DNA of 64,000 bases from a virus. Numbering within the stretch: position 1 is the first letter of the stretch; each line of letters begins with the position of its first letter. Positions 16,212 to 23,815 of the stretch are shown here, one piece after another. The position numbers were made by a program, and so were the translations under genes. The DNA lies in the IMG/VR virus record IMGVR_UViG_3300033145_003233, positions 124,001 through 188,000 of that record. The stretch is one strand, 5' to 3'. The notes under the pieces are model-generated. The model was not told the origin of the DNA. It did not search any database and saw only the letters and a program-made list of their open reading frames with translations.

Positions 16212-16388
16212 TTATAAATCCAAAATCTCAAATCTATCATATATAGGAGTTGGAACTAAAACTGCCATACTTCTTTTACATTTTTTCTGAATAACACAGT
16301 CTGTGCAATGAAAATTAGCATCAAAGAAAACAATCTCTTCATTATCTTCTATCTTTTTGCGACAAGCATGACACTTCATTTCTACCAT
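16212..16388 (-). CDS. Zinc-ribbon mini-protein with tag (short gene)
   Basis: 58 aa, easily missed because of its size. Starts MVEMKCHACRKK with the TAATG overlap to the gene before; CHAC at 6-9, CTDC at 28-31, and ends PTPIYDRFEILDL. The perfect tag and the one-base overlap with its neighbour make it a convincing gene. Confidence 0.88.
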   Translation of the reverse strand: MVEMKCHACRKKIEDNEEIVFFDANFHCTDCVIQKKCKRSMAVLVPTPIYDRFEILDL

Positions 16389-16657
16389 TACAAATCCATC
16401 ATCTCAAATCTATCTATATTTTCTCTTTTCTCTACCTCCTTTTTTAAGGGCCTTCTTACTATATGATCTCCCTTCTGTCTTCCCCAACCAACCACTATCT
16501 CCCATCCATCTGCAAGAAGATAATATATAGATTCCATATTTTGCCCCATATCACCATATCTGCCATAGTCATACTTGTCAAAAAATCCATATTCATAATT
16601 ATCTATTTCCATTCTTTTCGTAATAACATATTTATCTTTATATTTATCTCTAGCCAT
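16388..16657 (-). CDS. LADGWEIV-family small protein with tag
   Basis: 89 aa. KYVITKRMEIDNYEYGFFD, then IYYLLADGWEIVVGWGRQKG and HIVRRPL. Paralogues at 18490 and 18696 share the YYLLADGWEIV...DHIVRR block. Ends NIDRFEMMDL. Function unknown. Confidence 0.84.
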   Translation of the reverse strand: MARDKYKDKYVITKRMEIDNYEYGFFDKYDYGRYGDMGQNMESIYYLLADGWEIVVGWGRQKGDHIVRRPLKKEVEKRENIDRFEMMDL

Positions 16658-16911
16658 TACAAATCTAATATTTCAAATCTGCTCCCTATCGGAATAAAGA
16701 AAGATTTATTTTCCAAAATCTCAAAATAGCTACTTGATTTAACAGAATCTCCTTCAAAATAAGAGAGAAAACAAATTTCCATTATTTCTGGAATCTCTAG
16801 AATTTCTTCTCCATTAAAAATAAGACGATAACAAGCAGTATGGGTTCCGGAGCAAGCAAATCCAGCACAAGCGAAAGAACGTTGAAAACGATCTTTATTT
16901 CTAACTCTCAT
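16657..16911 (-). CDS. Hypothetical protein with tag
   Basis: 84 aa. Cysteines in FACAGFACSGTHTACYRLIF near residue 13-32, beta-like remainder, ending PIGSRFEILDL. Not recognised. Confidence 0.8.
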   Translation of the reverse strand: MRVRNKDRFQRSFACAGFACSGTHTACYRLIFNGEEILEIPEIMEICFLSYFEGDSVKSSSYFEILENKSFFIPIGSRFEILDL

Positions 16912-17348
16912 AAATCCATCATCCCAAAGCGACCGTCCTCAGCATTTATTGGTTTGGGGGTTTTTCTTTCAGGAGGACGAGGATCTAATTCATATCCAGC
17001 ACGTTCTGACTCTCCTATTCTTTTTATTTTTTTCCATTGTCTTCTAGATATTTGAGAAATACTTTTTTTCATACAAGATTGACAAGCACACGTCCATCCC
17101 CAAAAAGAAACTTGTAGAACTACACTGCTTGTAGTCTTGTTCCCAAATTTATCCTTCGTTTTAATTGGGGCCAAGCAAAAACTATGTTTTTCTCTGACAT
17201 CCATACCATGCTCTACATCATAACCAATACTCTGCCATGAATATTTTCCCTCTTCTTTGGTGCTTGTTGTAATCGTTTCTTTTTTCCCGCAAAAATCACA
17301 AATATATGTGCTTGTATGTTTATGACTTTCTTCTTTTTTTACTCCCAT
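16908..17348 (-). CDS. Zinc-binding protein with variant tag
   Basis: 146 aa. CDFCGKKETITTSTKEEG at 17-34 and WTCACQSCMKK at about 86-96 form a likely zinc site separated by a long beta insertion. The C-terminus GRFGMMDL is a divergent tag (E to G, IL to MM), which shows which positions tolerate change: R, F, D and L persist. Confidence 0.82.
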   Translation of the reverse strand: MGVKKEESHKHTSTYICDFCGKKETITTSTKEEGKYSWQSIGYDVEHGMDVREKHSFCLAPIKTKDKFGNKTTSSVVLQVSFWGWTCACQSCMKKSISQISRRQWKKIKRIGESERAGYELDPRPPERKTPKPINAEDGRFGMMDL

Positions 17349-17350
17349 AA

Positions 17351-17545
17351 TTATTTCTTCTTCAATTTTTTCAGAGCTTTTTTCGAAGCCACATCAATTC
17401 TTTTAATAATAAAAAATGGTCCCATCTCAGGATATTCAGAAACTATTTCTTCTTCAAAAGGACATTCAGAACAACATACAACTCTGTCTGATGCCAAATT
17501 CTTCTTACATAGTTTGACATGCTTTTTTAGCTTTTTCTTATCCAC
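17351..17545 (-). CDS. Lysine-rich small protein, CCSECPF motif, no tag
   Basis: 64 aa, basic ends (MDKKKLKKHVKLCKKN and KKALKKLKKK), central VVCCSECPFEEEIV. May bind nucleic acid by charge (inference). It directly follows 17545..17754 with a one-base stop/start contact. Confidence 0.7.
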   Translation of the reverse strand: MDKKKLKKHVKLCKKNLASDRVVCCSECPFEEEIVSEYPEMGPFFIIKRIDVASKKALKKLKKK

Positions 17546-17754
17546 TATCTCTTTTCCAATTTTGGAGTTTTAAATGATTCTTCATGACACTGTGTTAAAA
17601 TAGTTTTTAAAAGCCTACCAGAACCTTTGCACTTTTTACACGTTTCAGTCCAATGATCATAATGACCATTATGATAATCTGTTAATTCACTTTGATGAAT
17701 TACCCCTTCTCCTTCACATTTGGTGCATAAAATTATTTGCTTTTCTTTATCCAT
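17545..17754 (-). CDS. DnaJ-type zinc-finger mini-protein
   Basis: 69 aa. CTKCEGEG at 10-17 and CKKCKGSG at 39-46 are two CxxCxGxG repeats, the signature of the DnaJ cysteine-rich domain, here alone without J domain. It probably binds zinc and perhaps unfolded protein (family knowledge; role here unknown). No tag. Confidence 0.82.
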   Translation of the reverse strand: MDKEKQIILCTKCEGEGVIHQSELTDYHNGHYDHWTETCKKCKGSGRLLKTILTQCHEESFKTPKLEKR

Positions 17755-17959
17755 ATTTATGATCCTCCTTTACTTCTTGAATGCTCCCCACATGATCTCC
17801 ATGGAAATGGACAACACTAAATATGTTCATTAAAGGGTATTTCATAATCAACCCATTCTTGAGTTGAAAACAACAAAACCCACCCTTTGTGTAGATTGCC
17901 TCAACATCTTTTCTCACTAATGGCGTAGACGCTGAGTGAAAAATTATTTCAACTTCCAT
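17747..17959 (-). CDS. Hypothetical protein, 70 aa
   Basis: Not recognised; mixed beta content (VEIIFHSAS, GGFCCFQLKNGLIMKYP) and histidines in VVHFHGDHVG. Overlaps the next gene by 8 bases. No tag. Confidence 0.68.
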   Translation of the reverse strand: MEVEIIFHSASTPLVRKDVEAIYTKGGFCCFQLKNGLIMKYPLMNIFSVVHFHGDHVGSIQEVKEDHKYG

Positions 17960-17981
17960 TATTTACCCCCCACAATAATTT

Positions 17982-18245
17982 CTACAAATCTATGTCTCTA
18001 TCCCATTGCTGTCCAGGATGAACCCTTGTATATCTCCTGCTAGCACAGCCAGGAGTACTTAAAACATTCTTCCAAGACCAAAGTGCAAAGATCCCCAACA
18101 ACACAGCAGATAGGAGATTCCAAAAAGAAACATAAAACCACAAACAATATAAAGCCCTCAAAAAGAAAGCGCTAAATATTAAGGCCACGACACCTCTCAA
18201 GCTTTTAAACTTAGAGGCATTTCTTTTAATTAGAAACCAACTCAT
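17982..18245 (-). CDS. Two-segment membrane protein
   Basis: 87 aa. Hydrophobic segments at about 17-38 and 42-58 with basic N-terminus (KRNASKFKSLR). The cytoplasmic-type tail is arginine-rich and ends QQWDRDIDL, which resembles the end of the tag (D-L) only weakly. SD-like AAGGAG precedes the ATG. Confidence 0.72.
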   Translation of the reverse strand: MSWFLIKRNASKFKSLRGVVALIFSAFFLRALYCLWFYVSFWNLLSAVLLGIFALWSWKNVLSTPGCASRRYTRVHPGQQWDRDIDL

Positions 18246-18259
18246 CTTTTTAACTCCTT

Positions 18260-18433
18260 CTAAATTTCAAATTCATCTGCTAAATCTAACCACTTAACAA
18301 AAGCTTTAGCAATTTTAACACATCTTCCACATTTTTCAGCTTCTATATCACATAATTCCAGATGACACTTAGAACAAAGCCCATCTGGAGACTCCAACTC
18401 AAGCTCATTTTCACACATTCTACAATTTTTCAT
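18260..18433 (-). CDS. Zinc-ribbon mini-protein, truncated tag (short gene)
   Basis: 57 aa. CRMCENELELESPDGLCSKCH and CDIEAEKCGRC give two cysteine pairs. It ends LADEFEI: the tag seems cut after FEI by an early TAG stop. GGGAGG lies upstream of the ATG, and the 18453..18480 promoter sits 20 bases before it. Confidence 0.72.
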   Translation of the reverse strand: MKNCRMCENELELESPDGLCSKCHLELCDIEAEKCGRCVKIAKAFVKWLDLADEFEI

Positions 18434-18452
18434 TCTTCCCTCCCATTCCTAT

Positions 18453-18480
18453 ATTATACCCGTTTTACTTTCACTTTCTA
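18453..18480 (-). promoter_or_regulatory. Sigma70-like promoter inside the tagged cluster
   Basis: TAGAAA, 16 nt, TATAAT with the class-typical AAGTGAAAG after the -35 and GGGTATAAT at the -10. It would drive the genes from 18433 downwards. Confidence 0.7.
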
Positions 18481-18489
18481 ACTATTTTT

Positions 18490-18696
18490 TTAAACTTGTC
18501 TTCTTACGATGTGGTCATACCCGTATTTTCCCATACAAGCAACAATTTCCCACCCATCTGCAAGAAGGTAGTACCTACTATCTATCAGGCAATTATCACA
18601 TTCATCTTCGTTCTCATCATCTGAAAAATAACCATATTCATACCCTTTGATTATTTTTTTATCAATTATTCTATATTTCTCTTTTTTTTTAGCCAT
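18490..18696 (-). CDS. LADGWEIV-family small protein, no tag
   Basis: 68 aa paralogue of 16388..16657 (RYYLLADGWEIVACMGKYGY, HIVRR). It ends RRQV without the tag: the next base pairs are the promoter at 18453..18480, so the tag may have been lost when that region was rearranged (inference). Confidence 0.78.
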   Translation of the reverse strand: MAKKKEKYRIIDKKIIKGYEYGYFSDDENEDECDNCLIDSRYYLLADGWEIVACMGKYGYDHIVRRQV

Positions 18697-18947
18697 TATA
18701 TATCCATCATCTCAAATCTGCTAACTTGTGTCTTATCTTGTCTTATGAGAGGTCTTTTTAAATAAAAATCATCCTTATCTCCAGCAGAAGTGTTAGTAAT
18801 AACTTCCCAACCATCTGCAACAGCACAAAATAATGCTGGTGGTTTATCATTATTAGCAAGAAAACTGTAAAGAACACTATATTCATAGTCATCTATTACG
18901 ATAAAATCTGCCAAAACATATTTTGATTTATTTTTATCTTTATACAT
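18696..18947 (-). CDS. LADGWEIV-family small protein with tag
   Basis: 83 aa, third paralogue (DYEYSVLYSF, CAVADGWEVITNTSAGD, FYLKRPL). Ends QVSRFEMMDI. The stop overlaps the start of 18490..18696. Confidence 0.82.
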   Translation of the reverse strand: MYKDKNKSKYVLADFIVIDDYEYSVLYSFLANNDKPPALFCAVADGWEVITNTSAGDKDDFYLKRPLIRQDKTQVSRFEMMDI

Positions 18948-19247
18948 CTATTTTGTTTCATTTTTACATTCTTTTAAACATATTTTTCCACAATGTCCTT
19001 TATCACCACTCCATAATATATCTAAAGCATTTTGAGCTTCTATCTCTATCATTTGTAAATGACATCTTGAACAAGGACATGGGTCTTTTGTGCAATCTCC
19101 AAAATGAACATCTGCCCCCTCTAAAAACTGTTGGTATCCGAAATAAGAGGTACAAGCTTTTAAATTATCTATTTCAGACAATTTGCAAAACATAATAAAT
19201 TTTAAGTACTCATACATCTCTTCTCTTGTAAATTTTTTAGTCTTCAT
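18948..19247 (-). CDS. Cysteine-rich protein without tag
   Basis: 99 aa from the Met at 19247. CTSYFGYQQF, then CTKDPCPCSRCHLQM and CGKICLKEC: eight or more cysteines likely holding zinc. A helix EIEAQNALDILWSG lies between. Overlaps 19237..19461 by 11 bases. Confidence 0.72.
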   Translation of the reverse strand: MKTKKFTREEMYEYLKFIMFCKLSEIDNLKACTSYFGYQQFLEGADVHFGDCTKDPCPCSRCHLQMIEIEAQNALDILWSGDKGHCGKICLKECKNETK

Positions 19248-19461
19248 TATCATCCCTCTCAATTTCTTCTATTTCTATTATCTTTCCTATTGAGAAATGC
19301 CCCATAGCACAATAACAAGTGGTAGGATCACTTTCTGGAAAATAAAATGCCGCACAATTTTCCCTGCATGTCGCAGTTCTATTATAACAACAAATATCTT
19401 TGTTCTCAGCAACTCCATATACGCCGCCATTGTCTCTATCTATCATTACTCTTCTTGCCAT
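19237..19461 (-). CDS. Cysteine-rich small protein without tag
   Basis: 74 aa. CCYNRTATCRENCAAFYFPE and TTCYCAMGHFSIGK: this C...C..CAAF...CxC layout resembles small phage proteins of unknown function. Acidic C-terminal tail (EIEEIERDDNED) in place of the tag. Confidence 0.76.
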   Translation of the reverse strand: MARRVMIDRDNGGVYGVAENKDICCYNRTATCRENCAAFYFPESDPTTCYCAMGHFSIGKIIEIEEIERDDNED

Positions 19462-19485
19462 TTTTATTTACTCCTGACTTTGTTT

Positions 19486-19731
19486 TCATATATCCATTAT
19501 CTCAAATCTACTAATCTTTTCTATTTTATCTTGTTCTTCATGAAATATTTTACTTATTGCTTTTTCTATCTCTTTCTTAGATTCTCTATATACAGTAGTA
19601 TCATCAGAGTGCATGAAACTAATCTGAATATGAGCCTCATAATCTTGTATCTCAGCTATATTATTAATATTAATCCAGATCTTATTCTCTCCCCAGTCTG
19701 TCAATTCTATAAAAAATCCCATTCTTCTCAT
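19486..19731 (-). CDS. FlbD-like small beta protein with tag
   Basis: 81 aa. FIELTDWGENKIWININNIA, then an acidic turn and VYRESKKEIEKAISKI: the strand-strand-ESxxEI plan recalls the FlbD/DUF family of short proteins (weak match, from memory). Ends KISRFEIMDI. Confidence 0.78.
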   Translation of the reverse strand: MRRMGFFIELTDWGENKIWININNIAEIQDYEAHIQISFMHSDDTTVYRESKKEIEKAISKIFHEEQDKIEKISRFEIMDI

Positions 19732-20042
19732 GATAAATCCAAAATTTCAAATCTATTAATAATTCCTCTTTTAAGCCGCTTTGCACTTGTCCTTCCTTTA
19801 GCTGGCCCAGCGAGACCCAATATAAAAATTATCTCTTCTTCTATTGCTTCGGCATATTTAGGAATTCTTGTTATATTTTCTAAATGTTCCTCAACCTCTA
19901 AAAAAGAACCTTTGTTATCTTTTTGATAATATAGTTCTCTTTCTACGCTTTCTCTAAGAGCTTTAGCATATAATGCTCTTCCTTTAGCAGTTTTTAATCC
20001 TTCTCTTATTGTATCTCTTTGTTTCTTCGTTAATTTTTTCAT
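19728..20042 (-). CDS. Helical basic protein with tag
   Basis: 104 aa, mainly helical and basic (KKLTKKQRDTIREGLKTAKG). Central EEIIFILGLAGPAKGRTSAK. Ends INRFEILDLS. ATGA-coupled to the next gene. Confidence 0.8.
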   Translation of the reverse strand: MKKLTKKQRDTIREGLKTAKGRALYAKALRESVERELYYQKDNKGSFLEVEEHLENITRIPKYAEAIEEEIIFILGLAGPAKGRTSAKRLKRGIINRFEILDLS

Positions 20043-20260
20043 AAATCCATAATGTCAAATCTATCAATTATTGGTTTAGCATTTTTTTCTGATATATCAT
20101 GTTCTTTCCATAAACCACCTATCAATGCTGCAAGCTCATTATTAATTTTTCTTATCTTTTCTTCGGAGTCGGCATAATTGCAACTAAGAGAAGGATCATT
20201 GTTTATAGCATGTATCATGCTAATATGATTATTTAGTAATTTGCGTTCATCTGGTGTCAT
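20039..20260 (-). CDS. Small helical protein with tag
   Basis: 73 aa, helical (DERKLLNNHISMIHAINND, EEKIRKINNELAALIGGLW). Ends PIIDRFDIMDL. Unknown function. Confidence 0.8.
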   Translation of the reverse strand: MTPDERKLLNNHISMIHAINNDPSLSCNYADSEEKIRKINNELAALIGGLWKEHDISEKNAKPIIDRFDIMDL

Positions 20261-20718
20261 TCTATAACTATATCCAGTTCATTGCCTAAATTTGTATCGT
20301 CCATACTTATATCTAATATATCTGATCTATTTGAGATTTCTTCTGATGGCCCTACTGGAGGCGAAAGCAAGTTATCATTTATCTCTTCTATTGCTTCTTC
20401 TGGAGCAATTGAAAATTGAATCCTTCGTGCAGAATAACTATACGAAATACGCCATTTACTATATATCTCAGCAAGTTTTTCTAATAATATCTTTCTGATT
20501 AAACATGGAATAATATCACAATCTTTAATCTTTTTAGTTGATCTTAATACTGATTTGCTTAATTCTCTTTCTGAGATAGAAACTTTACCATCTTGAATTA
20601 AAGTCAAATAATTTTCTCTTAAGTACTCATCTATAAATGATTCAGACCTCGAGACATATTCTTCTGCTATTTTATTAAACTGATTTTCTTCTAAAAGATC
20701 ATTCGGGGTCAATGACAT
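20257..20718 (-). CDS. P-rich ~150 aa paralogue family, member 1, internal tag
   Basis: 153 aa. Family plan seen in about fourteen genes from here to 29110: TPxDI/L at the start, a helix ending IDxYL, a beta hairpin around GxVxIxE, a helix ending LxKIYxxW, then a beta strand and a flexible linker to the tag. Here the tag is SNRSDILDIS followed by 20 more residues, the longest extension. Function unknown. Confidence 0.8.
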   Translation of the reverse strand: MSLTPNDLLEENQFNKIAEEYVSRSESFIDEYLRENYLTLIQDGKVSISERELSKSVLRSTKKIKDCDIIPCLIRKILLEKLAEIYSKWRISYSYSARRIQFSIAPEEAIEEINDNLLSPPVGPSEEISNRSDILDISMDDTNLGNELDIVIE

Positions 20719-21115
20719 TACTATCTCCTAAATCCAATATGTCAGCCCTATTAGTTATTTCACTATCTTTTTTAGTCTCCGATGTAGTTTTTTCGAATTT
20801 TTTTATGGGAGAAAACTCTAATACATATTTAGAACTACCTGGCCCACCATATGTAGGACTTGCTTTTTCCTTTACAACCCAAGCAGGATATAGTTTGCCA
20901 AGAGCATCAATAAATTGTTCCCTAATTAGAACGGGGAATCTAGTATCATATGTACCCAATGTATGACCAATCAAATCTTCTTCCTTGATACGTACAAAAC
21001 CTTCCCTCATAAGTTGACTTGTATGGGTTCTTATATAATTATCTATATATGGCTCCGCCAATATAAGAGCACTATTTAATTTCTCTGATAAAATTTGATC
21101 AGGATCAACCGACAA
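20699..21115 (-). CDS. ~150 aa paralogue family, member 2
   Basis: 138 aa. DPDQIL start, PYIDNYIRTHTSQLMREGFV, IREQFIDALGKLYPAWVV, and tag TNRADILDLGDSNVIDPE. It overlaps 20257..20718 by 20 bases. Confidence 0.8.
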   Translation of the reverse strand: MSVDPDQILSEKLNSALILAEPYIDNYIRTHTSQLMREGFVRIKEEDLIGHTLGTYDTRFPVLIREQFIDALGKLYPAWVVKEKASPTYGGPGSSKYVLEFSPIKKFEKTTSETKKDSEITNRADILDLGDSNVIDPE

Positions 21116-21530
21116 TTCCTTCTCCTAAATCTAATATCTCTGACCTATGCTCTATCTGCTCTTCAGGTTGTAACACTTGCTTTTTCTTCTTAAAATTTTT
21201 GCGGGGAATAAAATCTAATGTATAATCAGGCCCATCACTTATTTTGTTAGTATAATTAGTCACTGTTCCCCTCTTTATCTCCCAATCAGGATATAACCTA
21301 ATAAGCTCCGCTATTAACTCCTCCCTAATTAATACGGGAAGTGAGCGACCATAAGTATCATTGTTAGTATGGAATATATGATGATTAAACGAAACTTCTC
21401 TAAAACGTATAAAGCCTGAGGTTAAAAGAGCAATCTCACAAGAAAGCAATGAATTGTCTATATAAGAGACTACACTATCAAGAGCATCTGAAAATCTTCT
21501 CTTTATAATATCATTAGAAGATACAGGCAT
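21105..21530 (-). CDS. ~150 aa paralogue family, member 3
   Basis: 141 aa from the Met at 21530 (MPVSSNDIIKRRF). The ORF extending to 21620 is out-of-frame overlap with the ThiS-like gene. SYIDNSLLSCEIALLTSGFI and IREELIAELIRLYPDWEI follow the family plan; tag EHRSEILDLGEGIVG. Confidence 0.8.
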   Translation of the reverse strand: MPVSSNDIIKRRFSDALDSVVSYIDNSLLSCEIALLTSGFIRFREVSFNHHIFHTNNDTYGRSLPVLIREELIAELIRLYPDWEIKRGTVTNYTNKISDGPDYTLDFIPRKNFKKKKQVLQPEEQIEHRSEILDLGEGIVG

Positions 21531-21732
21531 TCCCACCACCCATGAAATAAAGAAACTCCACCACATCCCCATCATTAAGGTTTGTAGTATCAAAGCCATC
21601 CCTACGAAGTATCTCTCCATTTAACTCAACAGAGACCATATCAGGCATCTTGACCTTCTGCTCAGTTAATAAACCACTTACACTAATACCATCCTTGCTC
21701 TCTATGTATTCACCATTTACAATAAGATTCAT
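21514..21732 (-). CDS. ThiS/MoaD-like ubiquitin-fold sulfur carrier
   Basis: 72 aa. NLIVNGEYIESKDGISVSGL, then VSVELNGEILRRDGFDTTNL and NDGDVVEFLYFMGGG match the ThiS family from end to end (N-terminal strand, LxxL helix, VAVNGxIVPR strand, DGDxVxxxxxxGGG). ThiS normally ends in Gly-Gly, adenylated and thiocarboxylated by ThiF. Here five residues (NACIF) follow GGG, encoded in the 17-base overlap with the next gene, so the glycine end would need trimming. Placed in the tagged cluster but has no tag. Phage role unknown. Confidence 0.82.
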   Translation of the reverse strand: MNLIVNGEYIESKDGISVSGLLTEQKVKMPDMVSVELNGEILRRDGFDTTNLNDGDVVEFLYFMGGGNACIF

Positions 21733-22091
21733 GATAAGTCCAAAATTTCAAATCTGCTGATTATAGGTTCCATATAAGTTGCTGTTATAGCATCCACTCT
21801 AGTATCCATTTCTCTAAAATCAAGAATAAGTATGATGTCATTAACATTATTTATTTGACGAAGAGAACAGGCGTAAAATTTACTGTCAATAATAAACCAT
21901 GCTGTACCTAATTCTAATTTAAATATTTCTGAATCCCTTCCAATCCCATAAAATTTATAATATCTTCCTGCACCACCATCGGTTATTAGCCATGGATCTC
22001 CCCTCTCCATATCAAATGTATTGACATTATCTCCCTGATAAACTTTGAGCCGTTGTTGAAGAATTCGTTCTATAATTATCTCATGAGTCAT
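21729..22091 (-). CDS. Hypothetical beta-rich protein with tag
   Basis: 120 aa. PWLITDGGAGRYYKFYGIGR and AWFIIDSKFYACSL suggest a beta fold. Ends IISRFEILDLS. Its ATGA overlap couples it to the ThiS-like gene. Unknown function. Confidence 0.8.
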   Translation of the reverse strand: MTHEIIIERILQQRLKVYQGDNVNTFDMERGDPWLITDGGAGRYYKFYGIGRDSEIFKLELGTAWFIIDSKFYACSLRQINNVNDIILILDFREMDTRVDAITATYMEPIISRFEILDLS

Positions 22092-22094
22092 TAC

Positions 22095-22511
22095 TTACCA
22101 TTCTCCATCTGAATCTTCTAAATCTAACAATTCCGACCTATTCTCTACAGGAGCTACAGTCTCCTCTACAGAAGCAACTTCTTCAACTACTTGCTCCCTT
22201 GCTTGAGGATAAAATGCAAAAAAGCATTCACAGTTGCTTGATTGCATTTCTTCTACTATTTTCCAATCGGGATATAAAGGACTAAGACCTGAGAGCACAC
22301 CCAACCTAATAACTTTTGGAAAGTTTTTTTTCTGGCGGAATAAATGAGCATTTAACTTGTGCTCAGAAATCTTTACATATCCCTTCTCTAAAAAACTGTC
22401 ATATCTCGATAGCAATTGAGCATCTATATATATCTCTAACTTTTTGATATACTCATCCATCTTCTTTTGAAATCCATTCCTTTTCATAATCTCTTGTGGG
22501 GAAACTCCCAT
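22095..22511 (-). CDS. ~150 aa paralogue family, member 4
   Basis: 138 aa. SPQEIMKRNGFQKKMDEYIK, YIDAQLLSRYDSFLEKGYVK, LSGLSPLYPDWKIVEEM; a valine/glutamate-rich linker leads to ENRSELLDLEDSDGEW. Confidence 0.8.
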   Translation of the reverse strand: MGVSPQEIMKRNGFQKKMDEYIKKLEIYIDAQLLSRYDSFLEKGYVKISEHKLNAHLFRQKKNFPKVIRLGVLSGLSPLYPDWKIVEEMQSSNCECFFAFYPQAREQVVEEVASVEETVAPVENRSELLDLEDSDGEW

Positions 22512-22933
22512 TATTTATCTCCTAAATCTAATATCTCAGACCTATTCTCTATCTCAGACTCTCCTATATCTACGGTAGTAGGGGGAACAGGAGCAACAGG
22601 TGCTTCTATAACTACTTCTGCTCCCGCATTAGGAGTAAACTTTACCCAAGGTTCTGCTCTGTCAATCTCCCAATATATCGTCCAATCAAAATATAAATTA
22701 CTAATAATGGGGAATAAAGAGTTCCTAAGCAATGCAGGAATCTTTTTCCCCTTCTCTAAAAATTTCTTAGGTAGAAAATCTTTCTCAGATATAGCTATAT
22801 TTCCATCATTAATAAGTTCCTGATAATGAGAACTTATATAAGAGTCGATGCCTTGCTCGGCCGCTATAGCACACTCTTGTACTAAAGCTTCAAAATTATT
22901 ATCTATTAAAACTTGACCTGGAGAAATAGCCAT
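22511..22933 (-). CDS. ~150 aa paralogue family, member 5
   Basis: 140 aa. SPGQVLIDNNF start, GIDSYISSHYQELINDGNIA, LFPIISNLYFDWTIYWE, a proline-rich linker (VIEAPVAPVPP) and ENRSEILDLGDK. Confidence 0.8.
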   Translation of the reverse strand: MAISPGQVLIDNNFEALVQECAIAAEQGIDSYISSHYQELINDGNIAISEKDFLPKKFLEKGKKIPALLRNSLFPIISNLYFDWTIYWEIDRAEPWVKFTPNAGAEVVIEAPVAPVPPTTVDIGESEIENRSEILDLGDK

Positions 22934-23235
22934 TATTCATTTCCTAAATCTAAAATTTCAAATCTGTTATCTATTGAATTAAATATTGCTTCTTCTACTA
23001 ATTCTTCTATCATCTCATCACTCCAAATCCAACCAATCTCTACCATAGAATAACGAACACCCTCATTGCAAATACCTTTTATTGTAAGAATTCTATTAGA
23101 AATTGATTTTAATGCTTCTTCCATATCAGTTACAAAACGCCCTGGAATTGCAATAGCAAGGCCTGTACTGTCAAACTCCTTTGCCATGTCTACCCATGTC
23201 TTTATCTTTACTCTATCTCCTACTTTATATTTCAT
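22933..23235 (-). CDS. YKVGD family, tandem copy 1, with tag
   Basis: 100 aa. MKYKVGDRVKIKTW start, a helix with DMEEALKSISNR, ILTIKGICNEGVRYSMVEIG and WIWSDEMIEELVEEA. Tag DNRFEILDLGNE. First of four tandem copies; the YKVGDxVxI start is typical of small SH3/KOW-like barrels. Confidence 0.84.
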   Translation of the reverse strand: MKYKVGDRVKIKTWVDMAKEFDSTGLAIAIPGRFVTDMEEALKSISNRILTIKGICNEGVRYSMVEIGWIWSDEMIEELVEEAIFNSIDNRFEILDLGNE

Positions 23236-23519
23236 ATATCTAAGATCTCAAATCTGTTATCTATTTCTTCTGCTAATCCCTCTCCTTCAAATCCTTCTAT
23301 CATCTCATCACCCCATTCATTGTCAGTTCCTTCCATGCGATAAGAATGATCCCCAATATATTGTATTGTAAGAATTCTATCAGGGAGGGATTCTAATAAT
23401 ATTTCCATACAAGTTGTAAAGGATAATGGCACTGCAATAGAAGAACCTTTAAGACCAAATTCTTTCTTCATGTCTACCCATGTTTTTATTTTTACTCTAT
23501 CTCCTATTTTATATCTCAT
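23232..23519 (-). CDS. YKVGD family, tandem copy 2, with tag
   Basis: 95 aa, same plan (MRYKIGDRVKIKTWVDMKKE, LPDRILTIQYIGD, EWGDEMIEGFEGE), ending EIDNRFEILDI. ATG overlaps the upstream tag by 4 bases. Confidence 0.84.
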   Translation of the reverse strand: MRYKIGDRVKIKTWVDMKKEFGLKGSSIAVPLSFTTCMEILLESLPDRILTIQYIGDHSYRMEGTDNEWGDEMIEGFEGEGLAEEIDNRFEILDI

Positions 23520-23815
23520 ATGTCTAAGATCTCAAATCTGTTACCTATTGGTTCGGGCATCTTTATTTCTTTTGCTAATCCCTCTATCATATCGTCAGTC
23601 CATCTCCAATCAATATCTTCCATATAATAATATCCTTTTTCAATGCTTTTTATTATAAGAATCCTGTCAGAATTTAAGTCGCTTTCCATTCTGCTTGTAA
23701 AATTGCCTGATGTTGCAAGAACCCAATCATCTGGCCTGTCCCACCTGTGCCCGAACTCTGCCAGCATCGCTTCCCATGCTTTTATCTTTACCTCGTCTCC
23801 TACTTTGTATTTCAT
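23516..23815 (-). CDS. YKVGD family, tandem copy 3, with tag
   Basis: 99 aa, same plan (YKVGDEVKIKAWEAMLAEFG, NSDRILIIKSIEKGYYYMED, WRWTDDMIEGLAKEI), ending PIGNRFEILDI. Confidence 0.84.
   Translation of the reverse strand: MKYKVGDEVKIKAWEAMLAEFGHRWDRPDDWVLATSGNFTSRMESDLNSDRILIIKSIEKGYYYMEDIDWRWTDDMIEGLAKEIKMPEPIGNRFEILDI

Noticed and set aside
19297-19926. Plus-strand ORF of 209 codons, the longest plus-strand ORF in the window
   Set aside because: Composed of Ser, Ile, Leu, Phe and Tyr as expected for the reverse of Lys/Glu-rich genes; it spans three tagged minus-strand genes with perfect overlaps.
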